NCBI GenBank assembly: GCA_002317385.1
Contig: DCJH01000067.1
Location: forward strand, 16,730 to 80,729
Reading direction: 5' to 3'
DNA length: 64,000 bases
Source: Prevotella sp. UBA1705
GTDB taxonomy: Bacteria > Bacteroidota > Bacteroidia > Bacteroidales > Bacteroidaceae
Below are positions 40,781-50,049 of the stretch, piece after piece. The notes below the pieces were generated by a model, which saw only the letters and a list, made by a program, of their open reading frames with translations, was not told where the DNA came from and made no database searches. The first letter of the stretch is position 1. Every line of letters begins with the position of its first letter. The translations under genes and the position numbers were made by a program.

Positions 40781-41863
40781 CTATGCCAACCGACTGCGAT
40801 AGTCGTTGGGCGAGCAGCCCTGATGGGCGCTGAAAAACTTGCTGAACATGGCCAGCGAGGAGAAACCGAGCTTTGCGGCCACCTCGCTCACGGTAAGGCG
40901 CGACGAGCAGAGGAGGCTTTCCGACTCCTTCATGAGGTAGTCGTCGATGACCTGTTTGGGCGTTTTTGCCACCACCTGCGCAGTGATTCGGTTGAGGTAT
41001 CTCGGCGTGATGGCCAGCCGGTCGGCGTAGAATGCCACGTCGTGGGCCGTGCGATAGTGGGCCGCGATGAGCGTCATCAACTGGTTGTAGAGGTCGGCCG
41101 GTCGGTGGCTCTGGCTGTTGGCTTCCACCGCATAGACCACCTGACTGTGCAGATAGTCGTGGGCCAGGCGTATGGCCGTGGCCATGTCGTCGCCCAAAGC
41201 CAGTCGGGTGGCGATGGCCGAAGATAGCGCTCCGCCCACGCCGTGACGCTGCCAGCCCTCGGTGTTCTGTGAGGTGAAAAACTGTCTGAGACCCTGTCCG
41301 TAGAGCAGGGCAGTGAGGCGGCCCTCCACCTGATGTCCGCCACGCAGCAAAACAGCCCTGGCCCCCATCTCCGTCAGGGCTTCGGCGGCGGTCAACATGT
41401 CGTCGTCCGACTGGATGGTGCGCCCCAGGAGCAGCTCGGCCTCGTTGCAGCGCAGGAGCAGGAGCGTGGCCTCGGGGATGAGTTCGCGGCGCCAGGCCTC
41501 GATGGCCTCGTCGGAGAGGATGCGGCGGCCGCGCGAGGTGACGATGCCCGGAACGAGCACTATCTGCGGGCAACCTATGATTTCATGCTTCAAGGCACGT
41601 ATGGTGGCGGCGTCGCGCACCATGCCCACCTTCACGGCGCGGGGATGATGGTCGTCGATGATGGCCTTCACCTGTCCCGCAACCATGTCGCGCGGCAGGT
41701 CGAGCAGGCTCTGAATGCCGCCGCTGTCCTGCACGGTCACGGTGGTGACAGCCGTCAACGCGTTGCCGCCCAAGGCCGTGATGGTCTTGATGTCGGCCTG
41801 AATACCGGCGGCGCCCGTATTGTCAGACCCCGTGATGCTGAGCACTGGAGTGAGCAGTTTCAT
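40781..41863 (-). CDS. ThiD/PdxK-like domain fused to AraC DNA-binding domain
   Basis: 360 residues from the ATG at 41863; an extension to 41920 would start inside the promoter. Residues 1-255 are a ribokinase-fold hydroxymethylpyrimidine/pyridoxal kinase-like domain: SITGSDNTGAAGIQADIKT (9-27) is the ThiD substrate loop and CNEAELLLG the N-x-x-E region. Residues 272-359 are an AraC helix-turn-helix pair ending LGFSSLAMFSKFFSAHQGCSPNDYR. The kinase anion-hole motif GTG(C/D) is GVGG at 208-211, so the catalytic Cys/Asp is Gly211, and the usual DPVM is VPGI at 104-107. The kinase is therefore probably inactive and serves to sense a B6 or thiamin-pyrimidine compound. It lies directly upstream of pdxST on the same strand, separated by a terminator, which supports control of B6 synthesis. 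Confidence 0.92.
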   Translation of the reverse strand: MKLLTPVLSITGSDNTGAAGIQADIKTITALGGNALTAVTTVTVQDSGGIQSLLDLPRDMVAGQVKAIIDDHHPRAVKVGMVRDAATIRALKHEIIGCPQIVLVPGIVTSRGRRILSDEAIEAWRRELIPEATLLLLRCNEAELLLGRTIQSDDDMLTAAEALTEMGARAVLLRGGHQVEGRLTALLYGQGLRQFFTSQNTEGWQRHGVGGALSSAIATRLALGDDMATAIRLAHDYLHSQVVYAVEANSQSHRPADLYNQLMTLIAAHYRTAHDVAFYADRLAITPRYLNRITAQVVAKTPKQVIDDYLMKESESLLCSSRLTVSEVAAKLGFSSLAMFSKFFSAHQGCSPNDYRSRLA

Positions 41864-41867
41864 GGTG

Positions 41868-41875
41868 CAAAGATA
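41868..41875 (-). promoter_or_regulatory. -7 box just before the fusion gene ATG
   Basis: Minus-strand TATCTTTG ends only 4 nt before the ATG at 41863, so the message may be leaderless or nearly so. There is no TTTG -33 box. Confidence 0.4.
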
Positions 41876-41995
41876 GTGATTCCACCACAGAATATTAGAG
41901 ATTTTATCATCAAAAAACAACTGTTACGGTGCAAAATATTCACCATAACAGCTGTTCTATCCTGTACCGAGGTCTTCGAAGTCATGCGATAGCGT

Positions 41996-43060
41996 TTAGT
42001 TCTCGCTGGGAAACCTCACTACGAATCGGTGGAATCCGTCCTGATGGGTGTAGCTGATGGGCCAGTGGTGATAGTCGCAGATAGATTTCACGATGGCTAA
42101 TCCCAGTCCGTTGCCGCCCTTTTCGCCAGTTTGCTTGTAGAATCTTTGGAACAATCTTCCTTCGTCTAAGGGCTTGCCATCAGACGAGTTGGCCACGGTG
42201 AGGGTATCTGCTTGCACCGAAATCATGATCGTTCCATGGGGCAGGTTGTGCCTCACGGCATTGACGATGAGGTTGCGGATAAGACTTTCGAGCAGCACCT
42301 CGTTGCAATAGACCGTCAGTTGGCGGTTAGCAAACTCGGTCTGGATATCTATTCCGTTGACCAGCACAGCCAGCGAGGGGAGGAGTTCCTCCAGTTTGGC
42401 TACCAGATTGATGCGGTGCGACAGCTTGAACTGGGCGTTCTCTATCTTCGCCAACAGCAGTAAGTTGCGGTTGAGCTTAGACATTTGACTCACCTCGTGG
42501 TAGATGTCCTGCATGAGTATGGCCTGTTCCTCCTTCAAATCTTGGTCTTGAAGCAGCAGGTCGAGCTTGCCTTGGACAATGGCCAAGGGCGTCTGCAGCT
42601 CGTGGGAGGCATTCTCTGTGAACTGCTTTTGCACCTGATAGCTCCTCACACTCTGTGAGAGGATGCGATGGAGCGTGCCGTTCAGTTCGGCAAACTCCTG
42701 AATCTGAGTCTCGCCGAAGGTCGGTACGTTGCCGTCTTCCACCTTGAATCGCCCAATCTTGTCGAGCGACTCGTAGAACGGACGCCACACCTTGGCTGGG
42801 AGAAGTCGCAGGATGAGGAAGATGGAGAGCGCCAGAATGAGTATCATCGCGAGTATCTGGAAGCCCAAACCGATAATTGTATCCCGCTCCAAATCGAGCT
42901 GTGACTGGGGGATGTGGGCCGCCTGGGCCAGGTCGATGAGGTCTTCCGAATAATAGTTGGTGATGATAAGATAGAGCACCGGCGTAGCCAATAGGAGCAA
43001 TCCTACCATGTAGATGGAGAACTTCGACACCAGTTGATTGATCAGTCTTACTCTTTTCAT
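41996..43060 (-). CDS. Sensor histidine kinase
   Basis: 354 residues from the ATG at 43060. Helix 1 (about 13-32, FSIYMVGLLLLATPVLYLII) and helix 2 (about 66-87, GLGFQILAMILILALSIFLIL) flank a short periplasmic loop of about 35 residues. FTENASHELQTPLAIVQGKLDLL carries the phospho-acceptor His, NLIVNAVRHN the N box and GGNGLGLAIVKSICDYH the G box. The start overlaps the response-regulator stop by 4 bp (ATGA). It follows the RND efflux operon on the same strand, so it probably controls the pump. Confidence 0.95.
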   Translation of the reverse strand: MKRVRLINQLVSKFSIYMVGLLLLATPVLYLIITNYYSEDLIDLAQAAHIPQSQLDLERDTIIGLGFQILAMILILALSIFLILRLLPAKVWRPFYESLDKIGRFKVEDGNVPTFGETQIQEFAELNGTLHRILSQSVRSYQVQKQFTENASHELQTPLAIVQGKLDLLLQDQDLKEEQAILMQDIYHEVSQMSKLNRNLLLLAKIENAQFKLSHRINLVAKLEELLPSLAVLVNGIDIQTEFANRQLTVYCNEVLLESLIRNLIVNAVRHNLPHGTIMISVQADTLTVANSSDGKPLDEGRLFQRFYKQTGEKGGNGLGLAIVKSICDYHHWPISYTHQDGFHRFVVRFPSEN

Positions 43061-43734
43061 GCTTCCATCCATTTGTAACCCATTCCGTAAATGGTCTTAA
43101 TGTTGTCTGTACATCCCCTCTCGGCCAACTTGGCCTTGAGGTTCTTGATGTGGCTATAGATAAAATCGTAGCTGTTGAGCATATCGGCCATCTCGCCGCT
43201 CAGGTGCTCGGCGATGGCCGATTTGGATATGGCCTTGCCCTTGTTGCTGAGGAAAAAGAGCAGCAGTTCATACTCTGTCTTGGTGAGTTCCAGCGGAACG
43301 TCGCCCACTCTGACCTCCCGTTCGAGCAGGTCGATGGCGATGTCGCCCGACTGCAAGATATTGTTGGCATTGAATTCCTTGCGTCGGATGAGGGCGTAGA
43401 TGCGCATGGAGAGCTCCGACAAGGGGAAGGGCTTGGGCAGATAGTCGTCGGCTCCAATCTGCAGCCCGTCGAGTTTGTCGTCCAAGGAGTCCTTGCCCGA
43501 GATGATAATCACGCCTACTGGATTGCGCCTTTTCCTGATTTCCCGGAGAATATCCAGCCCGTTGCCTTCGGGAAGCATGAGGTCGAGCAACACGCAGTCG
43601 TAGTCGTAGACGCCCACTTTCATCTTGGCGTCGGCAAAATCGAAGGCTTGCTCGCACAGATACCTCTGGCTTTCGAGATAACGTCGGATGCTGTCGGAGA
43701 GCTGATGCTCGTCTTCTATGATCAGAATCTTCAT
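43057..43734 (-). CDS. OmpR/PhoB-family response regulator
   Basis: 225 residues from the ATG at 43734 (MKILIIEDEHQLSDSI). The receiver domain has the acidic pair ED (8-9), the phospho-acceptor Asp in DCVLLDLMLPEGNG, and Lys in LPKPFPLSEL. The C-terminal winged helix ends KNLKAKLAERGCTDNIKTIYGMGYKWM. It sits 41 bp after the RND pump stop. A TATCTTTG box (43767-43760) lies at the very end of the pump gene and could give the two-component genes their own transcript. Confidence 0.96.
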   Translation of the reverse strand: MKILIIEDEHQLSDSIRRYLESQRYLCEQAFDFADAKMKVGVYDYDCVLLDLMLPEGNGLDILREIRKRRNPVGVIIISGKDSLDDKLDGLQIGADDYLPKPFPLSELSMRIYALIRRKEFNANNILQSGDIAIDLLEREVRVGDVPLELTKTEYELLLFFLSNKGKAISKSAIAEHLSGEMADMLNSYDFIYSHIKNLKAKLAERGCTDNIKTIYGMGYKWMEA

Positions 43735-43774
43735 GGTGCATACGTCTTGGTTGTGTGCACAAAGATAGTCGTTT

Positions 43775-46700
43775 TTACTCAGATTCATTCTTATTTATCC
43801 ACAAAATGAGACTCGGAAGCACCACCAGCAGGAGTGGCAAGCCCACGCAGAAGCCACCAATCACGGCGATGGCCAGTGGCTGCTGCATCTGAGCGCCGAG
43901 TCCGAAGCCCAAGGCCAGGGGCGTCAAAGCCAGCATGGCACTGATGGCAGTCATGAGTTTGGGGCGGATGCGGAGCGCGATGGCATAGTCGACCGACTCT
44001 GATACCGAGCCGCCGGCCTTGCGATTCATGTCGTATTGGTTCATGGTGAAGATGGCATTCTCGGCGATAATGCCCACCACCATGATGATGCCGGTGTAGC
44101 TGCTCACGTTGAGCGGGGTGCCGGTGAGGTAGAGCGCCAGCAGACTGCCGAAGGCGCCGATGACCGCAATGAACAGGATGGAGAGCGACATGAGCCATTT
44201 CCGGATGAGCATCATGAGCACGGCGAACACCAGAAGGATAGCAAGACAGAGGATGGTAGCCAGTTCTTTGAACGATTGCTGTTGTTCGGAGTAGGCTCCG
44301 CCGAACTGCAAGGTATAGCCTTGCGGCAGGTGAAGCTGCTGCTGGAAGGTGTGTTGCAGGTCGGCCACGGTCGTTCCGAGGTCGCGACCGTCGAGTCTGG
44401 CAGTGAGGGTGATGTCGCTTTTCAGGTTCTCGCGCTTCTGTTCGATCTCGCCGGGAATCACTTTATAGCTGCAGAAGAAGCCCACGGGGCGTGTCGTTCC
44501 GTCTGGCAGGAAGATGGGTTGATGCGCAATCTTCTCGGGATTGTTATCCGTGAAGTTGGTGAATCGGAGCAAAATGCGCCGCATCTGCTCCCCATCCTGG
44601 ATGGAACCAATCTGCAATCCGCCCGTCATGGCGGTCTGCGAGGGGTCGGGCTCGATGATGTTGGCACTCTGACTGAGGGGCACTCCACCCACGTAGCACG
44701 AGAGTTGCTCGCTGAAATTGTCCATCGCGATGCCATATTGCGACAGCAATTGCTCGTTGGGAGTATAGACAATCGACGAGCCTGCGGGCACCAAGCCATT
44801 GTTGATGTCTACCACTCCGGGTGTCTTCTGCATGAGTTGCTCGGCCTGCGACGACAGTTGTTGCAGGCGATTGTAGTCGTCTCCGAAGATCTTTACCTCG
44901 ATAGGTTGCGACGTACTCATCAGGTCGCCCAAAAGATCGGTAATTCGTTGTCCGAAGTCGATGGTCATCAGGGGCACCTTCTGACTGATTTCGCGCCTCA
45001 GATCACTAATCACTTGCGGGGTCGTCTCCTTGTGGTTGGGCTTCAACTGGATAAGATAGTCACCGAAATTGGCTGGTTTCACACTGAAGGACATGCCGAG
45101 TGCGGTGCGCCTCGAATATGTGGCCACCTCAGGATGGCTCAGGATTATCTTCTCCATCTGCCGGCAGAGTCGGTCGGTTTCCTCCAAGTTGGTGCCGGCC
45201 GGAGAATGATAGTCGAGCACGATGGAGCCTTCGTCGAGTTCGGGCAGGAACCCCGTCTGCATGTTCTGATAGGCAAAATAGCCACTCACTACGATGAGAA
45301 CCACGAAGATTAAAGAGAAATACGGTCGGCGATAAGCCCATGTAAGCCAGCTCACCTGACTGATGGCGGCCTTTTCCAAGTCCTCTTTCGACTGACCTGC
45401 ATGGCGTGGTTTGAACACGGTGCGGTTGGTCAGGGCGAGATAGAACGTAGGCAGGAGTATCCAGGTAACGAAGAAAGAGGCCACCAAAGTCAGCTCCATG
45501 GTCGTGGCCAAATCGTTAAAAAAGCTGCCTGCCAGACCGCTCATGAGCCTGAACGGGAAGTAGATGACAATGGTGGAGAGCGACGAGGCCACCATGGCGG
45601 GGAAGAGATTGTGGATGGAATCCTTAATCACTTCGAGGCGAGACTTATCGGGATATTCCTCTTGTTCGCGGTAAATCTGCTCGATAATCACCACCGCGTC
45701 GTCGAGAATCAATCCCACCGACGCTGCGATGGCACCCAGCGACATCACGTTGATGGTGATTCCGGCCAGGCTGATGAGCAATAGACTGAAGCCGAACGTT
45801 ATCGGAATGGACAGGATGACGGCCATGCTCGCCCGCCAGGAACGCAGTGCAATGATCATCACGATGATGGCCAGGAGGAGTCCTTCGAGGATGGTGTGGA
45901 TCACACTCGATACGCTCTTTGACACGAAAGCACTCTGATTGTAGTAAGGTTTCAGCTCATAGCCAGCGGGAAGTGCCTTCGCCACCTCCTGGTGCTTGGC
46001 CTCCACGTTCTGCGCAAAGGTAAGGAGGTTCACGCCGGGCTGCTTCACCAGGTCGATGAGCACAGCGTCGTCGCCGTCGGCATTGATCTTGATGAACTCC
46101 TGTTGGTCCTGCACTTCCACCCGCGCAATGTCCGAAAGTCTTACCGTGCGGTTGCTGTTGTTTCGGATAATGGTATTCTCCAGCTGTTGGATGGTCTGGA
46201 TGCGGGTGTCAGTCAGGGTAAGATAGAGCCGGTGATAATCGGCCACTTGCCCGTTGCTCTCAATGAAATTGGTCTGCTGGAAGGCCCGCTTGATGTCCTG
46301 CGGCGTAAGTCCGAGGGTCGACATCTTGGCCGCATCGGGTATCACCACAAACTCTTTGGCCTTGCCGCCATATACTACCACATTGCTGATACCGTCGACC
46401 TGCGAGAACATGGGGCGCACCACGAGGTTGGCCACATCACGCATCTCTATCTTCGTGTGGGTCTTGCTCTTGAGCGTATAGCCGTAGACGGGGAATAGAG
46501 ACTGGTTCATGACCTCGGTCGAAATCACCGTTCCGGCCGGCAGGAAGGTCTTGATCTCGTTGACACGACTCTCTAACTGCGCTTTCTGCGCATAGATGTC
46601 GAGGCCCCATTTGAAGTAGACGTCGATGGTACAACTACCCCGGCTGGTGCTGCTCTTGACGATAGTCACGCCCTGAACCTTCTTCACGGCACTCTCCAAA

Positions 46701-46906
46701 GGCTTCGTCACGGTGATCATCATGCGGTCTACGGGCTGCTGTCCGGCGTTGGCAATGAGGGTGATGCGTGGGAACTGTACCTCGGGAAAGAGCCCCTTAC
46801 TCATATTCGTATAGCTGTAGATGCCCGCCAAGAGCAGCAACACACCGATAAAGAGTATCGGTTTCATATACAGCTGATACAAAGATTGCTTCTGATTCGT
46901 ATTCAT
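43775..46906 (-). CDS. RND-family efflux pump, inner membrane subunit
   Basis: 1043 residues, the usual length for AcrB/MexB-type pumps. Twelve membrane helices and two large periplasmic loops are evident. The proton-relay pair D402-D403 in GLILDDAVVIIEQ is of the HAE (organic substrate) type, unlike the single Asp typical of CzcA metal pumps. The N-terminus MKPILFIGVLLLLAGIYSYTNMSKGLFPEVQFPRITL is typical of the Bacteroidetes HAE group. It uses proton motive force to export toxic compounds with the fusion protein and outer membrane factor encoded just upstream. The gap to the fusion protein gene is 10 bp. Confidence 0.96.
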   Translation of the reverse strand: MNTNQKQSLYQLYMKPILFIGVLLLLAGIYSYTNMSKGLFPEVQFPRITLIANAGQQPVDRMMITVTKPLESAVKKVQGVTIVKSSTSRGSCTIDVYFKWGLDIYAQKAQLESRVNEIKTFLPAGTVISTEVMNQSLFPVYGYTLKSKTHTKIEMRDVANLVVRPMFSQVDGISNVVVYGGKAKEFVVIPDAAKMSTLGLTPQDIKRAFQQTNFIESNGQVADYHRLYLTLTDTRIQTIQQLENTIIRNNSNRTVRLSDIARVEVQDQQEFIKINADGDDAVLIDLVKQPGVNLLTFAQNVEAKHQEVAKALPAGYELKPYYNQSAFVSKSVSSVIHTILEGLLLAIIVMIIALRSWRASMAVILSIPITFGFSLLLISLAGITINVMSLGAIAASVGLILDDAVVIIEQIYREQEEYPDKSRLEVIKDSIHNLFPAMVASSLSTIVIYFPFRLMSGLAGSFFNDLATTMELTLVASFFVTWILLPTFYLALTNRTVFKPRHAGQSKEDLEKAAISQVSWLTWAYRRPYFSLIFVVLIVVSGYFAYQNMQTGFLPELDEGSIVLDYHSPAGTNLEETDRLCRQMEKIILSHPEVATYSRRTALGMSFSVKPANFGDYLIQLKPNHKETTPQVISDLRREISQKVPLMTIDFGQRITDLLGDLMSTSQPIEVKIFGDDYNRLQQLSSQAEQLMQKTPGVVDINNGLVPAGSSIVYTPNEQLLSQYGIAMDNFSEQLSCYVGGVPLSQSANIIEPDPSQTAMTGGLQIGSIQDGEQMRRILLRFTNFTDNNPEKIAHQPIFLPDGTTRPVGFFCSYKVIPGEIEQKRENLKSDITLTARLDGRDLGTTVADLQHTFQQQLHLPQGYTLQFGGAYSEQQQSFKELATILCLAILLVFAVLMMLIRKWLMSLSILFIAVIGAFGSLLALYLTGTPLNVSSYTGIIMVVGIIAENAIFTMNQYDMNRKAGGSVSESVDYAIALRIRPKLMTAISAMLALTPLALGFGLGAQMQQPLAIAVIGGFCVGLPLLLVVLPSLILWINKNESE

Positions 46907-46916
46907 CTTGTCCTCC

Positions 46917-47798
46917 TTACTTGATTCTTACCAAGGCGTCCTCGGTCAGTCCGTAGGCACCTTGCTGCACGATGCGGTCGCGGGGCGACAGCTGCGGCGA
47001 GAGAATCTCTACCGACTGACTGTTGCGATTGCCCAGCGTGACAGGCACTTTCGCTACCGTTGAGTCGCTCGTGAGCTTCATTATCCAGTAGCTCGACATA
47101 TTGTCGTCGCTCTGAACGGCCTCCAACGGCAGTGTCTGGTGGCTTTTTGCCGACGCGCTGCCTACGCTCACGAGGGCCTTGGCCACCAATCCGGCGGGTA
47201 GGGAAGATATGTTTGCGCGCGCCACATAGTCGATGGTCTGGTCGCTTACGGCCATCTGCATGAGCGGCATGGATAGCACTGAGGCGAGCCTCTGGCCGTC
47301 GGGCATGACGATGGTGCACCGCGTGCCCTCGTGAATGCGCTTGCTATACTCGGTGGGCACCTTCACCTTGAACACCAGACTCGACATATCGATGAGCGTG
47401 CAGACCACGCTTCCCTCGGTCACATAGCTGCCGTTTTGCGGTCCCACGGCCGACACCACCGACGGGCGAGAGGCCCTCACCACCGTCGGTGTGGTGTTCA
47501 TGCCGAGCGCGTTCTGCTCGGCGCTGACCATGGAAAACAGAAATCCGCCACGCCCCACACGCTGGCCAGGCTGGATATTCATGCTACGGATAAACCCATT
47601 GACCGGCGCGGTGATGTCCGTGGTGTGCAGATACTCGGTCTCGGCCTGCAGTTCGAGCTGCTGACTGATGCTTCCCTCCTCCACGTGGGTCACCGAAATC
47701 TCTGTGTATGCCCGCGGTGTGGTGTCGGCCGAGGGGCTGTTTTGACCGCAGCTGACCATGATGGCGGCTGCAGAGAGGGTTAAAACCAATGCTTTCAT
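46917..47798 (-). CDS. Membrane fusion lipoprotein of the RND pump
   Basis: 293 residues from the ATG at 47798 (MKALVLTLSAAAIMVSC), with lipid Cys17; the longer start at 47813 would overlap the outer-membrane factor gene. The lipoyl half-motifs are DITAPVNGFIRSMNIQPGQRVGRGGFLFSM and the later GSYVTEGSVVCTLID. The alpha-hairpin between them is very short (about 35 residues), typical of the HlyD/CusB-like fusion proteins of Bacteroidetes. A beta-barrel (VKVPTEYSKRIHEGTRCTIVMPDGQ) and a membrane-proximal domain follow. It joins pump and outer membrane channel. Confidence 0.94.
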   Translation of the reverse strand: MKALVLTLSAAAIMVSCGQNSPSADTTPRAYTEISVTHVEEGSISQQLELQAETEYLHTTDITAPVNGFIRSMNIQPGQRVGRGGFLFSMVSAEQNALGMNTTPTVVRASRPSVVSAVGPQNGSYVTEGSVVCTLIDMSSLVFKVKVPTEYSKRIHEGTRCTIVMPDGQRLASVLSMPLMQMAVSDQTIDYVARANISSLPAGLVAKALVSVGSASAKSHQTLPLEAVQSDDNMSSYWIMKLTSDSTVAKVPVTLGNRNSQSVEILSPQLSPRDRIVQQGAYGLTEDALVRIK

Positions 47799-47800
47799 CG

Positions 47801-49087
47801 TTACCAATTCCAATAATTATAGGTGTTTGCCAATAGTTCTCTGTTCACTTCCAGTTCGTTGAGCGTGCGCGTTTGCAGGCGATAGTTCCTAAAGACGTTC
47901 ACATAGTCTACTATCGACCGCCGCCCCGCCATGATCTCCTTCTGATAGTCGGCCAGCAGATTGCGGTAGCTGTCGAGCTGTTGCCGCCCGTTGGCTATCT
48001 GCTCATCCTGCGAGCGGAGCATCTGCATCATCTGCGTGAGGCGTGTCTGTCGGGTGGTCTCCGCATATTGGCGTTGGGCCTCGATGGTGCTCTGCTCCAG
48101 CTGCATCTGCCGTTGCCGGTTCTTCAGTTGCTTGCCGTCGGCCAGCGTCCAGCTGAGATGTAGCCCCGCACTCGCACCCCACCGCTTGTAGATGTCCTTG
48201 TAGGGCCCTGTTTGCGTGCCTGCGCTGGCATAGAGCGAGAGCTGCAGCCGATACTGGTTCAGGTAGGTGCGATAGTTGGCCTGGGCCTGAAGATTCTGCA
48301 GTCTGTATTGTTCGAGGAAGGCCGACTGCCCTGCGGGCACCATCCGTTCGGTGATGGTCACTGGGGTGAGCGATGCCGAATCGCTGATGCCGCAGATGGT
48401 GTTGAGCTCCGTGCGATGGGTGATATACGACTGGTGGGCCTGCTGTCGCAGACCCTCGTTGGCCTGCTGCTCAATCCTCAGCAGCTGCACGTCGGTGGGA
48501 CTGGTGAGTCCGTGGTTGGCCAGTCGGGTCACAATATCCATCTGTCTCACTATCAGGCTGTCCATTTCTCGTGCCGACCGCTCATTGGCCTTGTCGAGCA
48601 GGCAGAGCAGATATTGCTCCGTCACCTGCCGGTCGAGGTCGTGCTCGGTGAGCTGGATGTTGTTGTCGGCGATGGATTGGTTCACCCTGAGCAGGTCTTG
48701 GGCATCGTGCAGGCCACGCCCCCCGGTCAGGGGCTGCATCCAGTTCACACCCATGGTGAGATGACTGCTGCTCTGCCCGAGGTCGTAGCCGTAGAAATTG
48801 TCGGCGCTCTGGGCGTCGAACTTCAAGCGGGTCTGCCCGTTGTCGGTCGAGACGATGGGCACAAACAGCAGGTCGCCCGCCAGTTCGAGGCGCGAGTGGG
48901 TGTAAGCGGCCTTCAGGCGCTGCATCTCTTCGGCATCGATGGCCTTCTGGTTGCGGTTCATGACGATAAGCGGACTGTTGTGTTGAGCCTGCGCAAGAAA
49001 ATACTCCAGGGTGTGTTGGGCCTGCAATGGCATGGTTGTTGCGGCTATCCCCACGATGGCGGCCCATTTCTTCAAACTTGTTTTCAT
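47801..49087 (-). CDS. TolC-family outer membrane efflux channel
   Basis: 428 residues. The signal peptide ends TMPLQAQ. Two OEP repeats of long coiled helices are evident (for example the segment LTEHDLDRQVTEQYLLCLLDK and, near the end, LRSQDEQIANGRQQLDSYRNLL), with the conserved LTSPTDVQLLRIEQQANEG in the middle. It begins the five-gene operon (channel, fusion protein, pump, response regulator, kinase). A promoter box lies at 49150-49157. Confidence 0.94.
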   Translation of the reverse strand: MKTSLKKWAAIVGIAATTMPLQAQHTLEYFLAQAQHNSPLIVMNRNQKAIDAEEMQRLKAAYTHSRLELAGDLLFVPIVSTDNGQTRLKFDAQSADNFYGYDLGQSSSHLTMGVNWMQPLTGGRGLHDAQDLLRVNQSIADNNIQLTEHDLDRQVTEQYLLCLLDKANERSAREMDSLIVRQMDIVTRLANHGLTSPTDVQLLRIEQQANEGLRQQAHQSYITHRTELNTICGISDSASLTPVTITERMVPAGQSAFLEQYRLQNLQAQANYRTYLNQYRLQLSLYASAGTQTGPYKDIYKRWGASAGLHLSWTLADGKQLKNRQRQMQLEQSTIEAQRQYAETTRQTRLTQMMQMLRSQDEQIANGRQQLDSYRNLLADYQKEIMAGRRSIVDYVNVFRNYRLQTRTLNELEVNRELLANTYNYWNW

Positions 49088-49149
49088 ATACCTATATTAT
49101 ATAGTCTGCGGTCGGGCGAGTGCCGCCTACAGACTTCCTGAATCGGTGG

Positions 49150-49157
49150 CAAAGGTA
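49150..49157 (-). promoter_or_regulatory. -7 box of the efflux operon
   Basis: Minus-strand TACCTTTG, 63 bp before the ATG. There is no -33 TTTG, which fits dependence on an activator such as the response regulator encoded downstream. Confidence 0.5.
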
Positions 49158-49336
49158 GGAGGGGATCTTGGAGGCTTCCTGGATAAATAGAGTGGGAGGG
49201 GAGATTGGGTGTTTAATAAATCTTAAAAGAGTGGTTAGAGGGGGAGGTTTAGCTCACACTGACTCTCACGGAACCACACGGAGGGAATGGTTTGGCACAC
49301 AGAGTATGGGAGTTTTGGGAGTGGAAGGATGGATTT

Positions 49337-49450
49337 TCTCACGCAGAGAACGCAGAGAGCGCATAGGCTGGTGCTTTCCTCCGTGCCCTCAACACACGCG
49401 AATAGGCACCTCCGCGCAAGCCTCTGTGACCTCTGTGCTCTCTGCGTGAG
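49337..49450. repeat. CGCAGAG inverted simple repeat
   Basis: TCTCACGCAGAGAACGCAGA at 49337-49356 (continuing GAGCGCA) faces CCTCTGTGACCTCTGTGCTC at 49421-49440 (continuing TCTGCGTGAG). Small open frames across it have no protein-like composition. This is part of a gene-free stretch of about 960 bp (49088-50049). Confidence 0.7.
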
Positions 49451-49638
49451 ACCATATATTCCCCCGAAACCACCGCGAAGAAACCAAGGAAATTCCCCTT
49501 GAAATTATCGGAAAAAGGGCCTCCTCAGTCCCTCTCAATTTATCTCCCCCTCCTCATCCGTACGAATTTTCCTAAAAAATCCACTTTTTCAATCCATTGA
49601 AACATAGCCACTTGTAATTATTTGACAATTTCCCCCAT

Positions 49639-49686
49639 GACGATTACTACCTTATCGCCTTGCGATTAGTATCTATTGGCCATGCG
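49639..49686. repeat. CTACCTTATCG-type short repeat
   Basis: CGATTACTACCTTATCGCC then TTGCGATTAGTATCTATTGG, two units matching 16586-16647. Nothing else recognisable lies between 49687 and 50010. Confidence 0.65.
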
Positions 49687-50035
49687 GCCAGGGCTCTTTC
49701 GTCCTGCCATCTCTATGTTTTAGCACGACGAAAAGGGTGCTTTCGCCCCTGAACTCAGCGGAAATGGCACTGAAAACTTGTTTTCAAAGCCTTCGGATTC
49801 CTGAAATACGACATTCCAAACGCTATCTGAAATAAAAATGACGATGAATTAATTTGAAAGAAACAAGGTGGAGACAGGGTAACAATCCAGCATTCAATAA
49901 GGTATATTCCCCTTGCCAAATTGCCTGTTTTACGGAGCAATTACTCACCCTCCACGATGACGAATGAAAGCGGTAAGGTATGTTAAACTATGTCAACATT
50001 ACTTGTAATTTTTACTATTCCCTGCCACTTTTTCG

Positions 50036-50043
50036 TAATTTTG
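50036..50043 (+). promoter_or_regulatory. -7 box of the Cys/His-rich protein gene
   Basis: TAATTTTG with TTTA 21 bp upstream (50011-50014). It ends 6 nt before the ATG at 50050, so the start at 49990 is unlikely and the transcript may have almost no leader. Confidence 0.5.
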
Positions 50044-50049
50044 CATCGA

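Noticed and set aside
49990..50049. Longer N-terminus for the Cys/His-rich protein
   Set aside because: The upstream start lies before a TAATTTTG promoter box, so it would not be in the predicted transcript.
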